From: DASWTL01 sp966250385 | Lineage (GTDB): Bacteria; Bacteroidota; Bacteroidia; Sphingobacteriales; Sphingobacteriaceae | Assembly (NCBI GenBank): GCA_966250385.1 | Contig: CBINHC010000005.1 | Span: forward strand, 62,001-126,000 | Length of the DNA stretch: 64,000 bases | Reading direction: 5' to 3' | Part shown: positions 39,652 to 47,493 of the stretch, in pieces | Layout: every line of letters starts with the position of its first letter | How positions within the stretch are numbered: the stretch's first letter is position 1 | Notes under the pieces: model-generated | What the model saw: the letters and a program-made list of their open reading frames with translations, nothing else | Database searches by the model: none | What the model was told of the DNA's origin: nothing | Made by a program: the position numbers and the translations under genes

Positions 39652-39942
39652 TCAGTTCCGGGCACACTCCCTCTTCGCCGCTGCGAGCCGGCCCTCAAGC
39701 TGTCTGAACCATTCGTTCAGATAGACGCCAAGTTCCCGGTCGGTCCTGTCGGTCTGATCCGGCTGATTGAGCACGTAATACCCCTGGTCGTGCTCCTGGA
39801 TCGCGAAGAACCGGAGATCATGCTCGGATGCGGTCGTAAAACGGACGGTCAGGTGATGATCCGCCATATCTACCTCAGCTTCGCATACGAAATCCTCGCC
39901 ATTGGTCAGGGTTATCGTATTATAGTATCTGGTGACTACCAT
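39652..39942 (-). CDS. Small hypothetical protein
   Basis: 96 residues from the ATG at 39942, which begins VVTRYYNTITLTNGEDFVCEAE. A GTG at 40011 in the same frame would add 23 residues without clear meaning. The pattern of alternating hydrophobic residues suggests a small beta-rich domain, and the end (EWFRQLEGRLAAAKREC) is helical. No signal, no family recognised. Supported by length and by the palindromic terminator downstream. Confidence 0.55.
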   Translation of the reverse strand: MVVTRYYNTITLTNGEDFVCEAEVDMADHHLTVRFTTASEHDLRFFAIQEHDQGYYVLNQPDQTDRTDRELGVYLNEWFRQLEGRLAAAKRECARN

Positions 39943-40109
39943 AACGAAATAATTAGGGAATTTTTTCTGTTCCGGTACCGGGCATCCCCGGAATCCGAAG
40001 AATATCAACACGTTAACGAATCGGATGCCGCATAAGGCATCCCTAATTAGAATAGGCCGACACCGGATAAAGTTTACAAAATCTGAAAGTATAGTCCTGC
40101 GAAAAGTTA

Positions 40110-40124
40110 TTCACTAATAGTGAA
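40110..40124. promoter_or_regulatory. Palindromic operator-like site upstream of the DUF1080 gene
   Basis: TTCACTAATAGTGAA is a perfect 7-1-7 palindrome about 85 bases before the start codon at 40209. The gap of ~197 bases otherwise contains only AT-rich DNA. It looks like a binding site for a dimeric regulator, which is not encoded next to it. Confidence 0.45.
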
Positions 40125-40208
40125 CGGCGGTGTGCCACGTACTGTGCGGCTGAAATTACCATGGACAATTGTTATATTGTTATATTAGCTTGAACCAATT
40201 CTTAAAAA

Positions 40209-40976
40209 ATGAAATACGCATTGTTTACAACATTATCATTACTGGCCGCAGGCACCCTGGTCAGCAATGCCCAGCAGAAGGGAAAACCGGAGGACACCGA
40301 GGTTTGGGACCCTGTTCCGAAGGCGGTTTCCTGGACATCCGGCACATCGGCTCCTTCCGATGCCGTCATTCTGTTTGACGGCAGGAACCTGGACCAGTGG
40401 GTATCGGTGAAAGACGGATCGCCCGCCAAATGGACGGTCACAGGAGACAGCTTCACTGTGAAAAAAGGCACCGGAAACATTCAGACGAAAAAATCCTTTA
40501 GCAACTACCAGCTGCACCTGGAATGGAAGATTCCGGCCAATATTACCGGAACAGGTCAGGCGCGCGGAAACAGCGGCCTCTTCCTGGCTTCTACCGGCCC
40601 GGGCGATGCCGGCTACGAACTGCAGATCCTGGACTCCTATAACAACAAGACCTACAGCAACGGCCAGGCCGGCAGTATTTATAAACAATTTATCCCGCTG
40701 GCAAACGCCACAAAGAAACCCGGGGAATGGCAAACCTATGATGTGATCTGGACAGCGCCGGTCTTCAATGAGGACGGTTCGGTGAAAAGTCCGGCACGGG
40801 TTACCGCCTTTCACAACAATGTACTGGTTCAGAACGATGTAGAACTCCTTGGTGAGACCGTATACATCGGCAAACCTTCCTATAAGAAGCACGGACCGGC
40901 CCCGATCAAGCTTCAGGATCACGGGGACCCGAGCGAGCCCATCAGCTTCCGGAACATCTGGATCCGGGAATTATAA
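40209..40976 (+). CDS. DUF1080 (3-keto-disaccharide hydrolase) domain secreted protein
   Basis: 255 residues with a signal peptide (KYALFTTLSLLAAGTLVSNAQ). The DUF1080 concanavalin-like domain starts at VILFDGRNLDQWVSVKDG and includes YQLHLEWKIP, RGNSGLFLAS, GYELQILDSYNNK, and ends LQDHGDPSEPISFRNIWIREL. Some members of this family hydrolyse 3-keto-disaccharides and related glycosides. It is probably periplasmic, and may cooperate with other exported sugar enzymes in this window, though they are not clustered. Confidence 0.92.
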   Translation: MKYALFTTLSLLAAGTLVSNAQQKGKPEDTEVWDPVPKAVSWTSGTSAPSDAVILFDGRNLDQWVSVKDGSPAKWTVTGDSFTVKKGTGNIQTKKSFSNYQLHLEWKIPANITGTGQARGNSGLFLASTGPGDAGYELQILDSYNNKTYSNGQAGSIYKQFIPLANATKKPGEWQTYDVIWTAPVFNEDGSVKSPARVTAFHNNVLVQNDVELLGETVYIGKPSYKKHGPAPIKLQDHGDPSEPISFRNIWIREL

Positions 40977-40984
40977 AAAAGGGT

Positions 40985-41008
40985 CCGATTCCACTCCTGT
41001 GGGATCGG
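40985..41008 (+). terminator. Weak terminator-like hairpin after the DUF1080 gene
   Basis: CCGATTCCAC at 40985-40994 pairs with GTGGGATCGG at 40999-41008 through one G-T pair. The tail CTCGTTT is a poor T-run. Confidence 0.45.
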
Positions 41009-41063
41009 CTCGTTTACACGCCTGTCCCACATCATCATCCTCATCCGCTCTCTCCTCCCGCCT

Positions 41064-41726
41064 ATGCTGACCCTCATCTTTGACCTGGACAATACCATTT
41101 ACCCCGTGTCCTCCATTCGCGACAGCCTGTTTCCGCCGTTGTTTACGCTCCTTGAACGCCCCGAATACTCGCTGGACGAAGAAACCTTGCGGTCCGCGAA
41201 ACGAGAGATCATGCGGCGCCCGTTTCAAAAAGTTGCCGAGGAATTCCGGTTTCCCGGTAACCTGGTGGAGGAATCGCTGAACCTGCTCAGGAACCTCTCA
41301 ATTGATCAGCCCATGGCCTGTTTCGGGGATTACCACGCCGTCAGGACGATCCCGGCTCAGCGGTTCCTGGTCACGTCCGGTTTTTTGAAGCTGCAGCAAA
41401 GCAAGATCAGGCAGCTGCAGATTGCGAATGATTTCCGGGAGATCTTTATCATTGATCCTGACACAAGCTCCCTGAGCAAAAAGGACATTTTCGCTCATAT
41501 TCTGGAAAAGTATGCACTGCGTGGTTCGGACGTGGTGATCATCGGCGATGATCCGGAATCAGAGATCCAGGCGGCCTCGGAGCTCGGCCTCCGTTCGTTC
41601 ATGCTCGATCCGGACGACCGGTACCGGGAGTCCGGATGTTCGCACAGCGCCCGTCGGCTCAATGAGCTGGCCGGCTTCCTGGAAAATGAGGGTTTGCTCA
41701 GAATTGCACCGAACGGAAAATCTTGA
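41064..41726 (+). CDS. HAD-superfamily hydrolase (pyrimidine 5'-nucleotidase-like)
   Basis: 220 residues. The HAD motif I is LIFDLDNTIYPV (nucleophile and acid-base Asp), motif II is in RFLVTSGFLKLQ, motif III region LSKKDIFAHILEKY with its Lys, and motif IV VVIIGDDPESEIQAA. The DLDNTIYP pattern is that of the SDT1/5'-nucleotidase-like subfamily. Probable substrate is a phosphorylated small molecule. The 3' end overlaps the convergent response regulator gene by 29 bases. Confidence 0.88.
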   Translation: MLTLIFDLDNTIYPVSSIRDSLFPPLFTLLERPEYSLDEETLRSAKREIMRRPFQKVAEEFRFPGNLVEESLNLLRNLSIDQPMACFGDYHAVRTIPAQRFLVTSGFLKLQQSKIRQLQIANDFREIFIIDPDTSSLSKKDIFAHILEKYALRGSDVVIIGDDPESEIQAASELGLRSFMLDPDDRYRESGCSHSARRLNELAGFLENEGLLRIAPNGKS

Positions 41727-42084
41727 ATGCGATGAGCTCCGTCGCCTTCCTGGTGATGGTATTGAGGTCGAACGGCTTGGAAATGAAAAGGTCACAACAA
41801 CTGTTCTCCTCCCCCATGCCGAATTCCGGGTACGCAGAGATTACGATGACCGGAAGTTCCCGGGTATCGGGGTTGTTCTTGATCCTCCGGCAGATATCCA
41901 GGGTCACCTCCTTTTTCATCGAGCAGTCCAGGATGAGCACATCGGGCTGCACCTCGTCCACCAGGGCGAAGATCCGCCTGGCGTCCGTGGAATGATAAAC
42001 CTGGTAATGGCTGTAACAGAAGATCTCTTCCAGTACATCGACCACATCCTTATCATCATCAATAATCAGGACCCGTTTTGGCAT
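41698..42084 (-). CDS. Single-domain response regulator
   Basis: 128 residues, one receiver domain and nothing more. Acidic residues IIDDDK, phospho-acceptor D53 in VLILDCSMKKE, conserved Ser in VIVISAY and Lys in LFISKPFD are all present. It must signal by protein contact. It is divergent from a second single-domain receiver gene 210 bases away. No kinase gene is immediately adjacent; a hybrid kinase lies 3 kb downstream. Confidence 0.93.
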   Translation of the reverse strand: MPKRVLIIDDDKDVVDVLEEIFCYSHYQVYHSTDARRIFALVDEVQPDVLILDCSMKKEVTLDICRRIKNNPDTRELPVIVISAYPEFGMGEENSCCDLFISKPFDLNTITRKATELIAFKIFRSVQF

Positions 42085-42293
42085 GTTGCTGCGTAACTAC
42101 AAACACTGACCATGCGGACGGAAACCTTAACCATCACATCATCAGCTTATTCTAATATAACTTTTTAGCTGCACTTTATCAATCCCCGCAAAAAAATATC
42201 AACGCCTATCCACACTCCGTCCGGTAAAATGTTTAAAGTTTTATTCCTGAAAGTGCAATTTTCTTGCGTATTTGGTGTTTCTAATACACAGTT

Positions 42294-42668
42294 ATGAAGA
42301 AAGTTTTAGTCTGCGATGATGACAAGGATATTCTGGACATCATTGAATATATCCTTACAGAAGCCGGCTGGGTAGTTGAAACCAGCGAAGACGTAATGGA
42401 TATTATTAGCAAAGTAAAGGCCTGTCAGCCATCTGTGATCATCATGGATAACTGGATTCCGGATATCGGCGGAATCGCTGCTACGAGACTGATCAAGGAG
42501 GATCCGGATCTTAAATACATACCTGTTATCTACATCACGGCGAACAGCGACGTAAAGTCCCTGGCTGAAAAGGCCGGTGCCGACCTCTACCTGGCCAAGC
42601 CGTTTAATCTGACCAGCCTGGAGAACGTCGCCAAATCTGCGTATCAGCTGCGCCATATGACCGCCTGA
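42294..42668 (+). CDS. Single-domain response regulator
   Basis: 124 residues, a receiver domain alone. VCDDDKD, phospho-acceptor D52 in VIIMDNWIPDIGG, Thr in VIYITANSD and Lys in LYLAKPFN are present. Divergent from the receiver at 41698-42084 but not closely similar in sequence. A strong terminator follows 24 bases after the stop, so it is monocistronic. Confidence 0.93.
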   Translation: MKKVLVCDDDKDILDIIEYILTEAGWVVETSEDVMDIISKVKACQPSVIIMDNWIPDIGGIAATRLIKEDPDLKYIPVIYITANSDVKSLAEKAGADLYLAKPFNLTSLENVAKSAYQLRHMTA

Positions 42669-42691
42669 AACAGACCAGCATATTGCATACG

Positions 42692-42720
42692 GCCCGGACG
42701 GTGTTCGGGCTTTTTTTTTT
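42692..42720 (+). terminator. Rho-independent terminator after the receiver gene
   Basis: GCCCGGAC at 42692-42699 pairs with GTTCGGGC at 42703-42710 (one G-T pair) and is followed by ten T. Confidence 0.93.
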
Positions 42721-42793
42721 CCCGGGCTCCCTAACTTTCAGCTATTTATCAACATTCATCTGATCTCCTTGTTAGTATTGAAATTGCACCGGG

Positions 42794-43792
42794 ATGAAAA
42801 TGATATTCTTTCTGGCACTCCTTCTCTCCGGCCCCCTGGCCGAAAGTCAAAATCTCAACGGAAAATGGTATGGCAGACTGACCCAGGAACCTGGCGGGTA
42901 CAGGCGGGTGTACAACTTTGAACTGGATATCGTCGAAGAAAACCAGGGTCAGAGGACTACCCTGTCGGGGACTTCCTACGCCTTCATCGATTATCAGATC
43001 CAGGCAAAAATCGGCTTCACAGGCGAAGTGACCGGCGATACGCTCACGCTGACTGAAAATGTCTATCAGATCCAGGAGGAAACCGCGCCGGCCGGATGGG
43101 TAATCTGCATCAAGACCCTCAGGCTGGCCCATCTGCGGTCCGAAAACAAGGACTTCCTCCGCGGGCGCTGGACCGGCACGGCTCACGGTCAGGAAACAGC
43201 CTGTGTCCCTGGCCTGCTGATTCTGGCCAGGAACCCCAAAGACCTCCGCCAGTTCGTGGAAAAAAACGGCTATCAGCCTCCGGACAGGCCGGTAACCATC
43301 TCCGGGACGGCCCTGAACCGCGGAGGGGCAGGTACGGAGGCCACCGGGGATCCGACCCCGGATAACCAGGTTAGCGACCTGGCCGAAACGGCGGGAACCC
43401 AAGATATTGCGGGCCCCGGCGGGATCTTTGAAAACACTGTGGTCTCCAAACTGACCGAGGTTCTGGTCGATCATGACGAGGTTCAGTTCTACCTGCTGGA
43501 CTACAGCCGGGTGGATCATGATTCGATATCGGTGTTCTTAAACAGGAAACTGTTGCTCAGCCGGGTGGCCATCACGGAAAAGCCGATTAAACTGACCCTG
43601 AAGCTTGATCAGGCACTTGAAAAAAACGAATTGCTTTTTGTCGCGGACAGTCAGGGGGAAGTCCCCCCCAATACCGCCGGCATCGCCATCAGGGACGGCG
43701 AACAGCTGCATAAGTTCAAGGTCCAGTCCGATGACAAAAAGAGCTCCGCAATTTATCTCACCCTCAGAAAGAACCCGGCGATATCCCCCTGA
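42794..43792 (+). CDS. Hypothetical secreted protein
   Basis: 332 residues. The signal peptide is KMIFFLALLLSGPLAESQ. Residues ~20-140 look like a beta-rich lipocalin- or META-like domain (LNGKWYGRLTQEPGGYRRVY, TLSGTSYAFIDY, ITGEVTGDTLTLTE-like turns). The C-terminal part from ~215 is another beta-rich domain (LTEVLVDHDEVQFYLLDYSRVDHDSISVFLNRKLL), with a pattern seen in Bacteroidota proteins of unknown function. Envelope-associated; role unknown. The sugar dehydrogenase gene follows 41 bases later. Confidence 0.75.
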   Translation: MKMIFFLALLLSGPLAESQNLNGKWYGRLTQEPGGYRRVYNFELDIVEENQGQRTTLSGTSYAFIDYQIQAKIGFTGEVTGDTLTLTENVYQIQEETAPAGWVICIKTLRLAHLRSENKDFLRGRWTGTAHGQETACVPGLLILARNPKDLRQFVEKNGYQPPDRPVTISGTALNRGGAGTEATGDPTPDNQVSDLAETAGTQDIAGPGGIFENTVVSKLTEVLVDHDEVQFYLLDYSRVDHDSISVFLNRKLLLSRVAITEKPIKLTLKLDQALEKNELLFVADSQGEVPPNTAGIAIRDGEQLHKFKVQSDDKKSSAIYLTLRKNPAISP

Positions 43793-43833
43793 CGGACGGC
43801 CGCAGAACATAACGTAAACCTAAATAACAGACC

Positions 43834-44955
43834 ATGAAAAGACATTGGTTTTTTCTCCTGGCCATGTACACCGCCCTGGTCGCCGCCGGCGTGACCTACC
43901 CTGCGGGCACCATTCCCGCAAAGAAAGATCCTTTCAGAGTGGACACCCAGTATACGGGTCTTAAAAATCCCTGGGGCATGACCTGGCTTCCGGACGGACG
44001 GGCGCTGGTGACCGAAAGGTCAGGCGAGATCCTCGTCTTCCGGCAGGACCGGTTTACCGGACAGAAGGTCACGGGGCTTCCGCCTGTCTACCGGAACGGA
44101 CAGGGCGGTTTAATGGATATCATCCTGCATCCGCAATATGATAAAAACGGCTGGATTTACATCTCCGTGGCCAGGCCCGGGCCCCGCGGCGGCGGCACCG
44201 CCATTCTACGCGCAAAACTGAACGGAAACCGGCTGCAGGATGTCCGGACGATCTTCCAGGCAACTCCGTTGTCCGCGTCCGGGGCGCATTTTGGCTGCAG
44301 GATGCTCTTTGATAACCAGGGATATCTTTACTTCAGCATCGGGGAACGCGGCACCAAACCCAATGCGCAGACGCTGGCCAACGACCTGGGAAAAATTCAC
44401 CGGATCCATGACGACGGCAGGATCCCCAAAGACAACCCGTTCGCCGGCCGCCAAGGCGCCCGGACATCCATCTGGTCATTCGGACACCGGAATCCCCAGG
44501 GAATGGCTTACGATGCCGCTAACGACCGGATATGGGCCCACGAACACGGGCCCAAAGGCGGAGACGAACTCAACCTGATCCGGAAAGGAAAAAACTACGG
44601 CTGGCCCGTGACCACCTACGGTATCGATTACAACGGGGACATTATTTCCAGACTGACAGAGAAAGAAGGAATCGAGAAACCGGTTCACTACTGGGTACCT
44701 TCCATCGGCCCCTGCGGCATGGTGCTGGTCACCTCGGACCGCTATCCGGGATGGAAAGGAAGTCTCCTGATCGGTGCACTGGCTTTGACCCATGTCTCCA
44801 GGGTGACCCTGCGGGGAACTGCTTTTGCCGGTGAAGAAAAACTGCTCAGCAATATCGGCCGGGTGCGGCATGTCGCCCAGAGCCCGGACGGCTATACCTA
44901 TGTGCTGACCGAAGGCCGGGGAATGCTGCTTAAACTGATCCCCTCCGGGGCCTGA
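43834..44955 (+). CDS. PQQ-dependent sugar dehydrogenase family protein
   Basis: 373 residues with a signal peptide (KRHWFFLLAMYTALVAAGV). The six-bladed beta-propeller starts GLKNPWGMTWLPDGRALVTER, and continues with NGQGGLMDIILHPQY, HFGCRMLFDNQGYLYFSIGERG, SFGHRNPQGMAYDAAND and EHGPKGGDELNLI, the landmarks of the soluble glucose/aldose dehydrogenase (YliI/Asd) family. It oxidises sugars using PQQ in the periplasm. Whether PQQ is made in this organism cannot be told here. Confidence 0.93.
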   Translation: MKRHWFFLLAMYTALVAAGVTYPAGTIPAKKDPFRVDTQYTGLKNPWGMTWLPDGRALVTERSGEILVFRQDRFTGQKVTGLPPVYRNGQGGLMDIILHPQYDKNGWIYISVARPGPRGGGTAILRAKLNGNRLQDVRTIFQATPLSASGAHFGCRMLFDNQGYLYFSIGERGTKPNAQTLANDLGKIHRIHDDGRIPKDNPFAGRQGARTSIWSFGHRNPQGMAYDAANDRIWAHEHGPKGGDELNLIRKGKNYGWPVTTYGIDYNGDIISRLTEKEGIEKPVHYWVPSIGPCGMVLVTSDRYPGWKGSLLIGALALTHVSRVTLRGTAFAGEEKLLSNIGRVRHVAQSPDGYTYVLTEGRGMLLKLIPSGA

Positions 44956-45053
44956 AAGCATCGGGGCATGGAAATTGAACGGAAACTACCGGTTTAGGAC
45001 ATAAACCGTCAACTTGTTAATTAACAGCGATCACCAATTAAACAGTCGTAACT

Positions 45054-45179
45054 ATGAAAAACCAAAAGAAAGCACCGGACACGAACAAACGAAAGCACGT
45101 CTCTGACTACCAGGCCAGCAAGATGAGCGCGAAAACAGAAACACCTGCAACATCCAAACCAAGGAAAGACAAAAAATAG
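45054..45179 (+). CDS. Short basic protein (41 residues)
   Basis: Begins KNQKKAPDTNKRKHVSDY and ends KPRKDKK. It is rich in Lys, Arg, Thr and Ser and lacks a hydrophobic core, so it is likely disordered. The AT-rich DNA before it and the terminator 18 bases after its stop support a real short gene. Similar tiny Lys-rich proteins are common in Bacteroidota, but I cannot name a family. Confidence 0.5.
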   Translation: MKNQKKAPDTNKRKHVSDYQASKMSAKTETPATSKPRKDKK

Positions 45180-45197
45180 CAGCGTTTTAACGGCGAG

Positions 45198-45233
45198 AAA
45201 GCTGTCAGACCACCGGGTATGGCAGCTTTTTTT
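45198..45233 (+). terminator. Rho-independent terminator
   Basis: AAAGCTGTC at 45198-45206 pairs with GGCAGCTTT at 45221-45229 (one G-T pair) and is followed by a T-run to 45233. It ends the short basic protein gene and reaches the convergent kinase gene stop. Confidence 0.88.
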
Positions 45234-46437
45234 ATGCCAGGGGCACAGTAAACCTGAACCGGGTTCCCTTTCCGGGGTTACTGTCCACATGGATCGTTCC
45301 CCCGTGATGGGAGACGAAGTCCTTCACCAGGATCAGTCCCAGACCTGTTCCCGCCTCGTTATTCGTCCCGTTTCTCGAGGATCTGCGGTCGAACAGCTCA
45401 TGGCGGTCCTCCTCCGACATTCCGATGCCGTTGTCCTCCACGCATATTTCGACCATTTCACCGGCTGTTGCGGCCGTCAGCCGCACATACCCGCCCTCAG
45501 GAGTATACTTTATGGCGTTGGTGACCACATTTTGCATCACTGAACGAAGCATCAGGGAATCGGCCTGTACGCAAAGGCCTTCGGGGATCTTATTTTCCAA
45601 AACGATCGATTTCTGGGCCGCGTTGTTTTTCAGCAGCTCCAGCCACTCATCCATCTCCTTCCCAAGCTCAATACAGACCGGCGAAAAGGTAAACTTGTCC
45701 TGCTGCTGCATGGCCCAGTCCACCACATCATTCAACTGGGTCAGAACCCGCCTGGAAGTACGGTAGATGATATCGGAGAGTTTCCGGATGTCTTCCGGGG
45801 ATGTAACCGTGTGTGCCTGATGCAGCCTGAGGGAAGAAGCGATCAGCGCGGTCAGGGGATTCCGGAGATCATGGGAAATGACCGAGATGAATTTATCCTT
45901 CGAGTTGTTGAGTTCCTTGAGCTGGTCATTCAGCAGTTTGAGTTCAGTAGTCCGCTCCTGTACCCGGTTCTCGAGCTCCTGATTCAGCTGCAGCAAATCC
46001 ATATTGATCTCGCGCAGCTTTTCTTCCTGCTGCTTCAGCAGCTGATTCTTCCTGTGGAGTTCCGCAAAAACGCTCACCTTGGCCCGAAGGACCTGCGGCT
46101 TGAAAGGTTTTCCGATATAGTCCACCGCGCCCGTCTGGTACCCGCGGAATACAGCATCCACTTCGTAGTCACCGGCAGTAATGAAGATAATAGGGATATC
46201 GCGAAGTTCCGGTCTGGACTGGATCGTCCGGGCCGTATCATAGCCGTCCATTCCGGGCATGTTCACGTCCAGCAGGATCAGGCTGAAGCCGGGGTCCTGT
46301 TCAAGAATCTCCAGCGCCTGCCTTCCGGATGTTGCTTTGGTCAGAAGATACTGGCTGCTTTCCAGAACCGCATCCATCACCAGAAGATTGGCTTCAAGAT
46401 CATCAACTAATAGGATTTTTGTCTTCGCTAGCGGCAC
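45232..46437 (-). CDS. Hybrid receiver-histidine kinase
   Basis: 401 residues: N-terminal receiver domain with D57 in LILLDVNMPGMDG and Lys in DYIGKPF, a coiled coil (about 125-185), a HisKA domain with H189 in VISHDLRNPLTAL, and a HATPase domain with N-box MQNVVTNAIKYTPEGG, G1 VEDNGIGMSEED and G2 GTGLGLILVKDFV. There are no membrane segments, so it is a cytoplasmic kinase whose receiver sits ahead of the kinase core. It may phosphorylate the single-domain receivers encoded 3 kb upstream; that is inference. Confidence 0.95.
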   Translation of the reverse strand: MPLAKTKILLVDDLEANLLVMDAVLESSQYLLTKATSGRQALEILEQDPGFSLILLDVNMPGMDGYDTARTIQSRPELRDIPIIFITAGDYEVDAVFRGYQTGAVDYIGKPFKPQVLRAKVSVFAELHRKNQLLKQQEEKLREINMDLLQLNQELENRVQERTTELKLLNDQLKELNNSKDKFISVISHDLRNPLTALIASSLRLHQAHTVTSPEDIRKLSDIIYRTSRRVLTQLNDVVDWAMQQQDKFTFSPVCIELGKEMDEWLELLKNNAAQKSIVLENKIPEGLCVQADSLMLRSVMQNVVTNAIKYTPEGGYVRLTAATAGEMVEICVEDNGIGMSEEDRHELFDRRSSRNGTNNEAGTGLGLILVKDFVSHHGGTIHVDSNPGKGTRFRFTVPLA

Positions 46438-46566
46438 CTGTACGTATTTTCTCTGATTTGTTCCTCGGATATCTCTAAGCTGATAAAACTTTTACGAATA
46501 ACTGAAAAAAAAGTTTCCCGAAACGACACAAATATCCTGTTCGCGGAATTTATCAAAGGCGGGGCG

Positions 46567-47484
46567 CTACTGACCGGCCTCAGGCTGCTCCTGCCGGACG
46601 ACCTCGTGCCCGCCAAACTCCTGCCGGAGAGCAGCAAGCAGGCGCCCCGAGAACGTATCCTCCTCCAGGGACCGGTACCGCATCAGGACCGAGAGCGCGA
46701 TCACCGGAGTGGCGATCTGCTTTTCCAGGGCAGTTTCAAGCGTCCACCTGCCCTCCCCGGACGAATGTACAACACCTTTGATCGAAGCCAGATCCCCTTC
46801 CTTACCCAGCGCTTTACCGGTCAGCTCCATCAGCCAGCTGCGGACAACGGATCCCTGGTTCCACAGGTCTGCCACGGCGCTAAGGTCGATGCCGAAGCCG
46901 CTTTTCTTCAGCACCTCGAAGCCTTCCGCTATGGATTGCATCATCCCGTATTCAATGCCGTTATGGACCATCTTAACATAGTGTCCGGATCCGCTGGCGC
47001 CGCAGTGCAGGAATCCGCCGGGAACCGAAATACTTTCAAACAATGGCGTACAGATCTCAAACGCGCCCTTATCTCCTCCTATCATCGCGCAGACGCCATT
47101 CAGTGCTCCCTCCACACCACCGCTGGTACCGCAGTCCAGAAGCCGGATCCCGAGTTCCTGAAAGGCCCTTGCACGGGATACCGTGTCCTTATAGTTCGAA
47201 TTGCCGCCATCGATGACGATATCTCCGGGAGCGAGTTCCAGCTTCAGCCGTTCCATAATGGAGTCCACGGCCTTCCCGGCCGGCACCATCAGCCAGATGA
47301 TTCTTGGCAACGGCAGACTGTCAACCACTTCCGTGACGGAGGAAACCGTATCGATTCCCGTTTGCGAGGCCATCTGCCGGGTGTCAGGGCTGACGTCGAA
47401 GCCCGTTACATGATGGCCGTTCCTTTTCAGGTTGATGGCCAGGTTAAACCCCATTTTCCCTAAACCGATAAGTCCGATTTTCAT
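46567..47484 (-). CDS. gnd: 6-Phosphogluconate dehydrogenase, decarboxylating (GndA/YqeC-like)
   Basis: 305 residues, the short-form enzyme. The Rossmann start is IGLIGLGKMGFNLAINLKRNG, followed by the substrate/cofactor motif VIDGGNSNYKDTVSRA and the catalytic region FLHCGASGSGHYVKMVHNGIEYGMMQ, containing the catalytic Lys. It converts 6-phosphogluconate to ribulose-5-phosphate. It is the third gene of the gluconate operon, nine bases after gntP. The C-terminus has an unusual charged tail after FGGHEVV. Confidence 0.92.
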   Translation of the reverse strand: MKIGLIGLGKMGFNLAINLKRNGHHVTGFDVSPDTRQMASQTGIDTVSSVTEVVDSLPLPRIIWLMVPAGKAVDSIMERLKLELAPGDIVIDGGNSNYKDTVSRARAFQELGIRLLDCGTSGGVEGALNGVCAMIGGDKGAFEICTPLFESISVPGGFLHCGASGSGHYVKMVHNGIEYGMMQSIAEGFEVLKKSGFGIDLSAVADLWNQGSVVRSWLMELTGKALGKEGDLASIKGVVHSSGEGRWTLETALEKQIATPVIALSVLMRYRSLEEDTFSGRLLAALRQEFGGHEVVRQEQPEAGQ

Positions 47485-47493
47485 ATGATGAAT

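Noticed and set aside
46606..47463. Open frame antisense to the 6-phosphogluconate dehydrogenase gene
   Set aside because: The dehydrogenase on the other strand is well supported by motifs and operon context.
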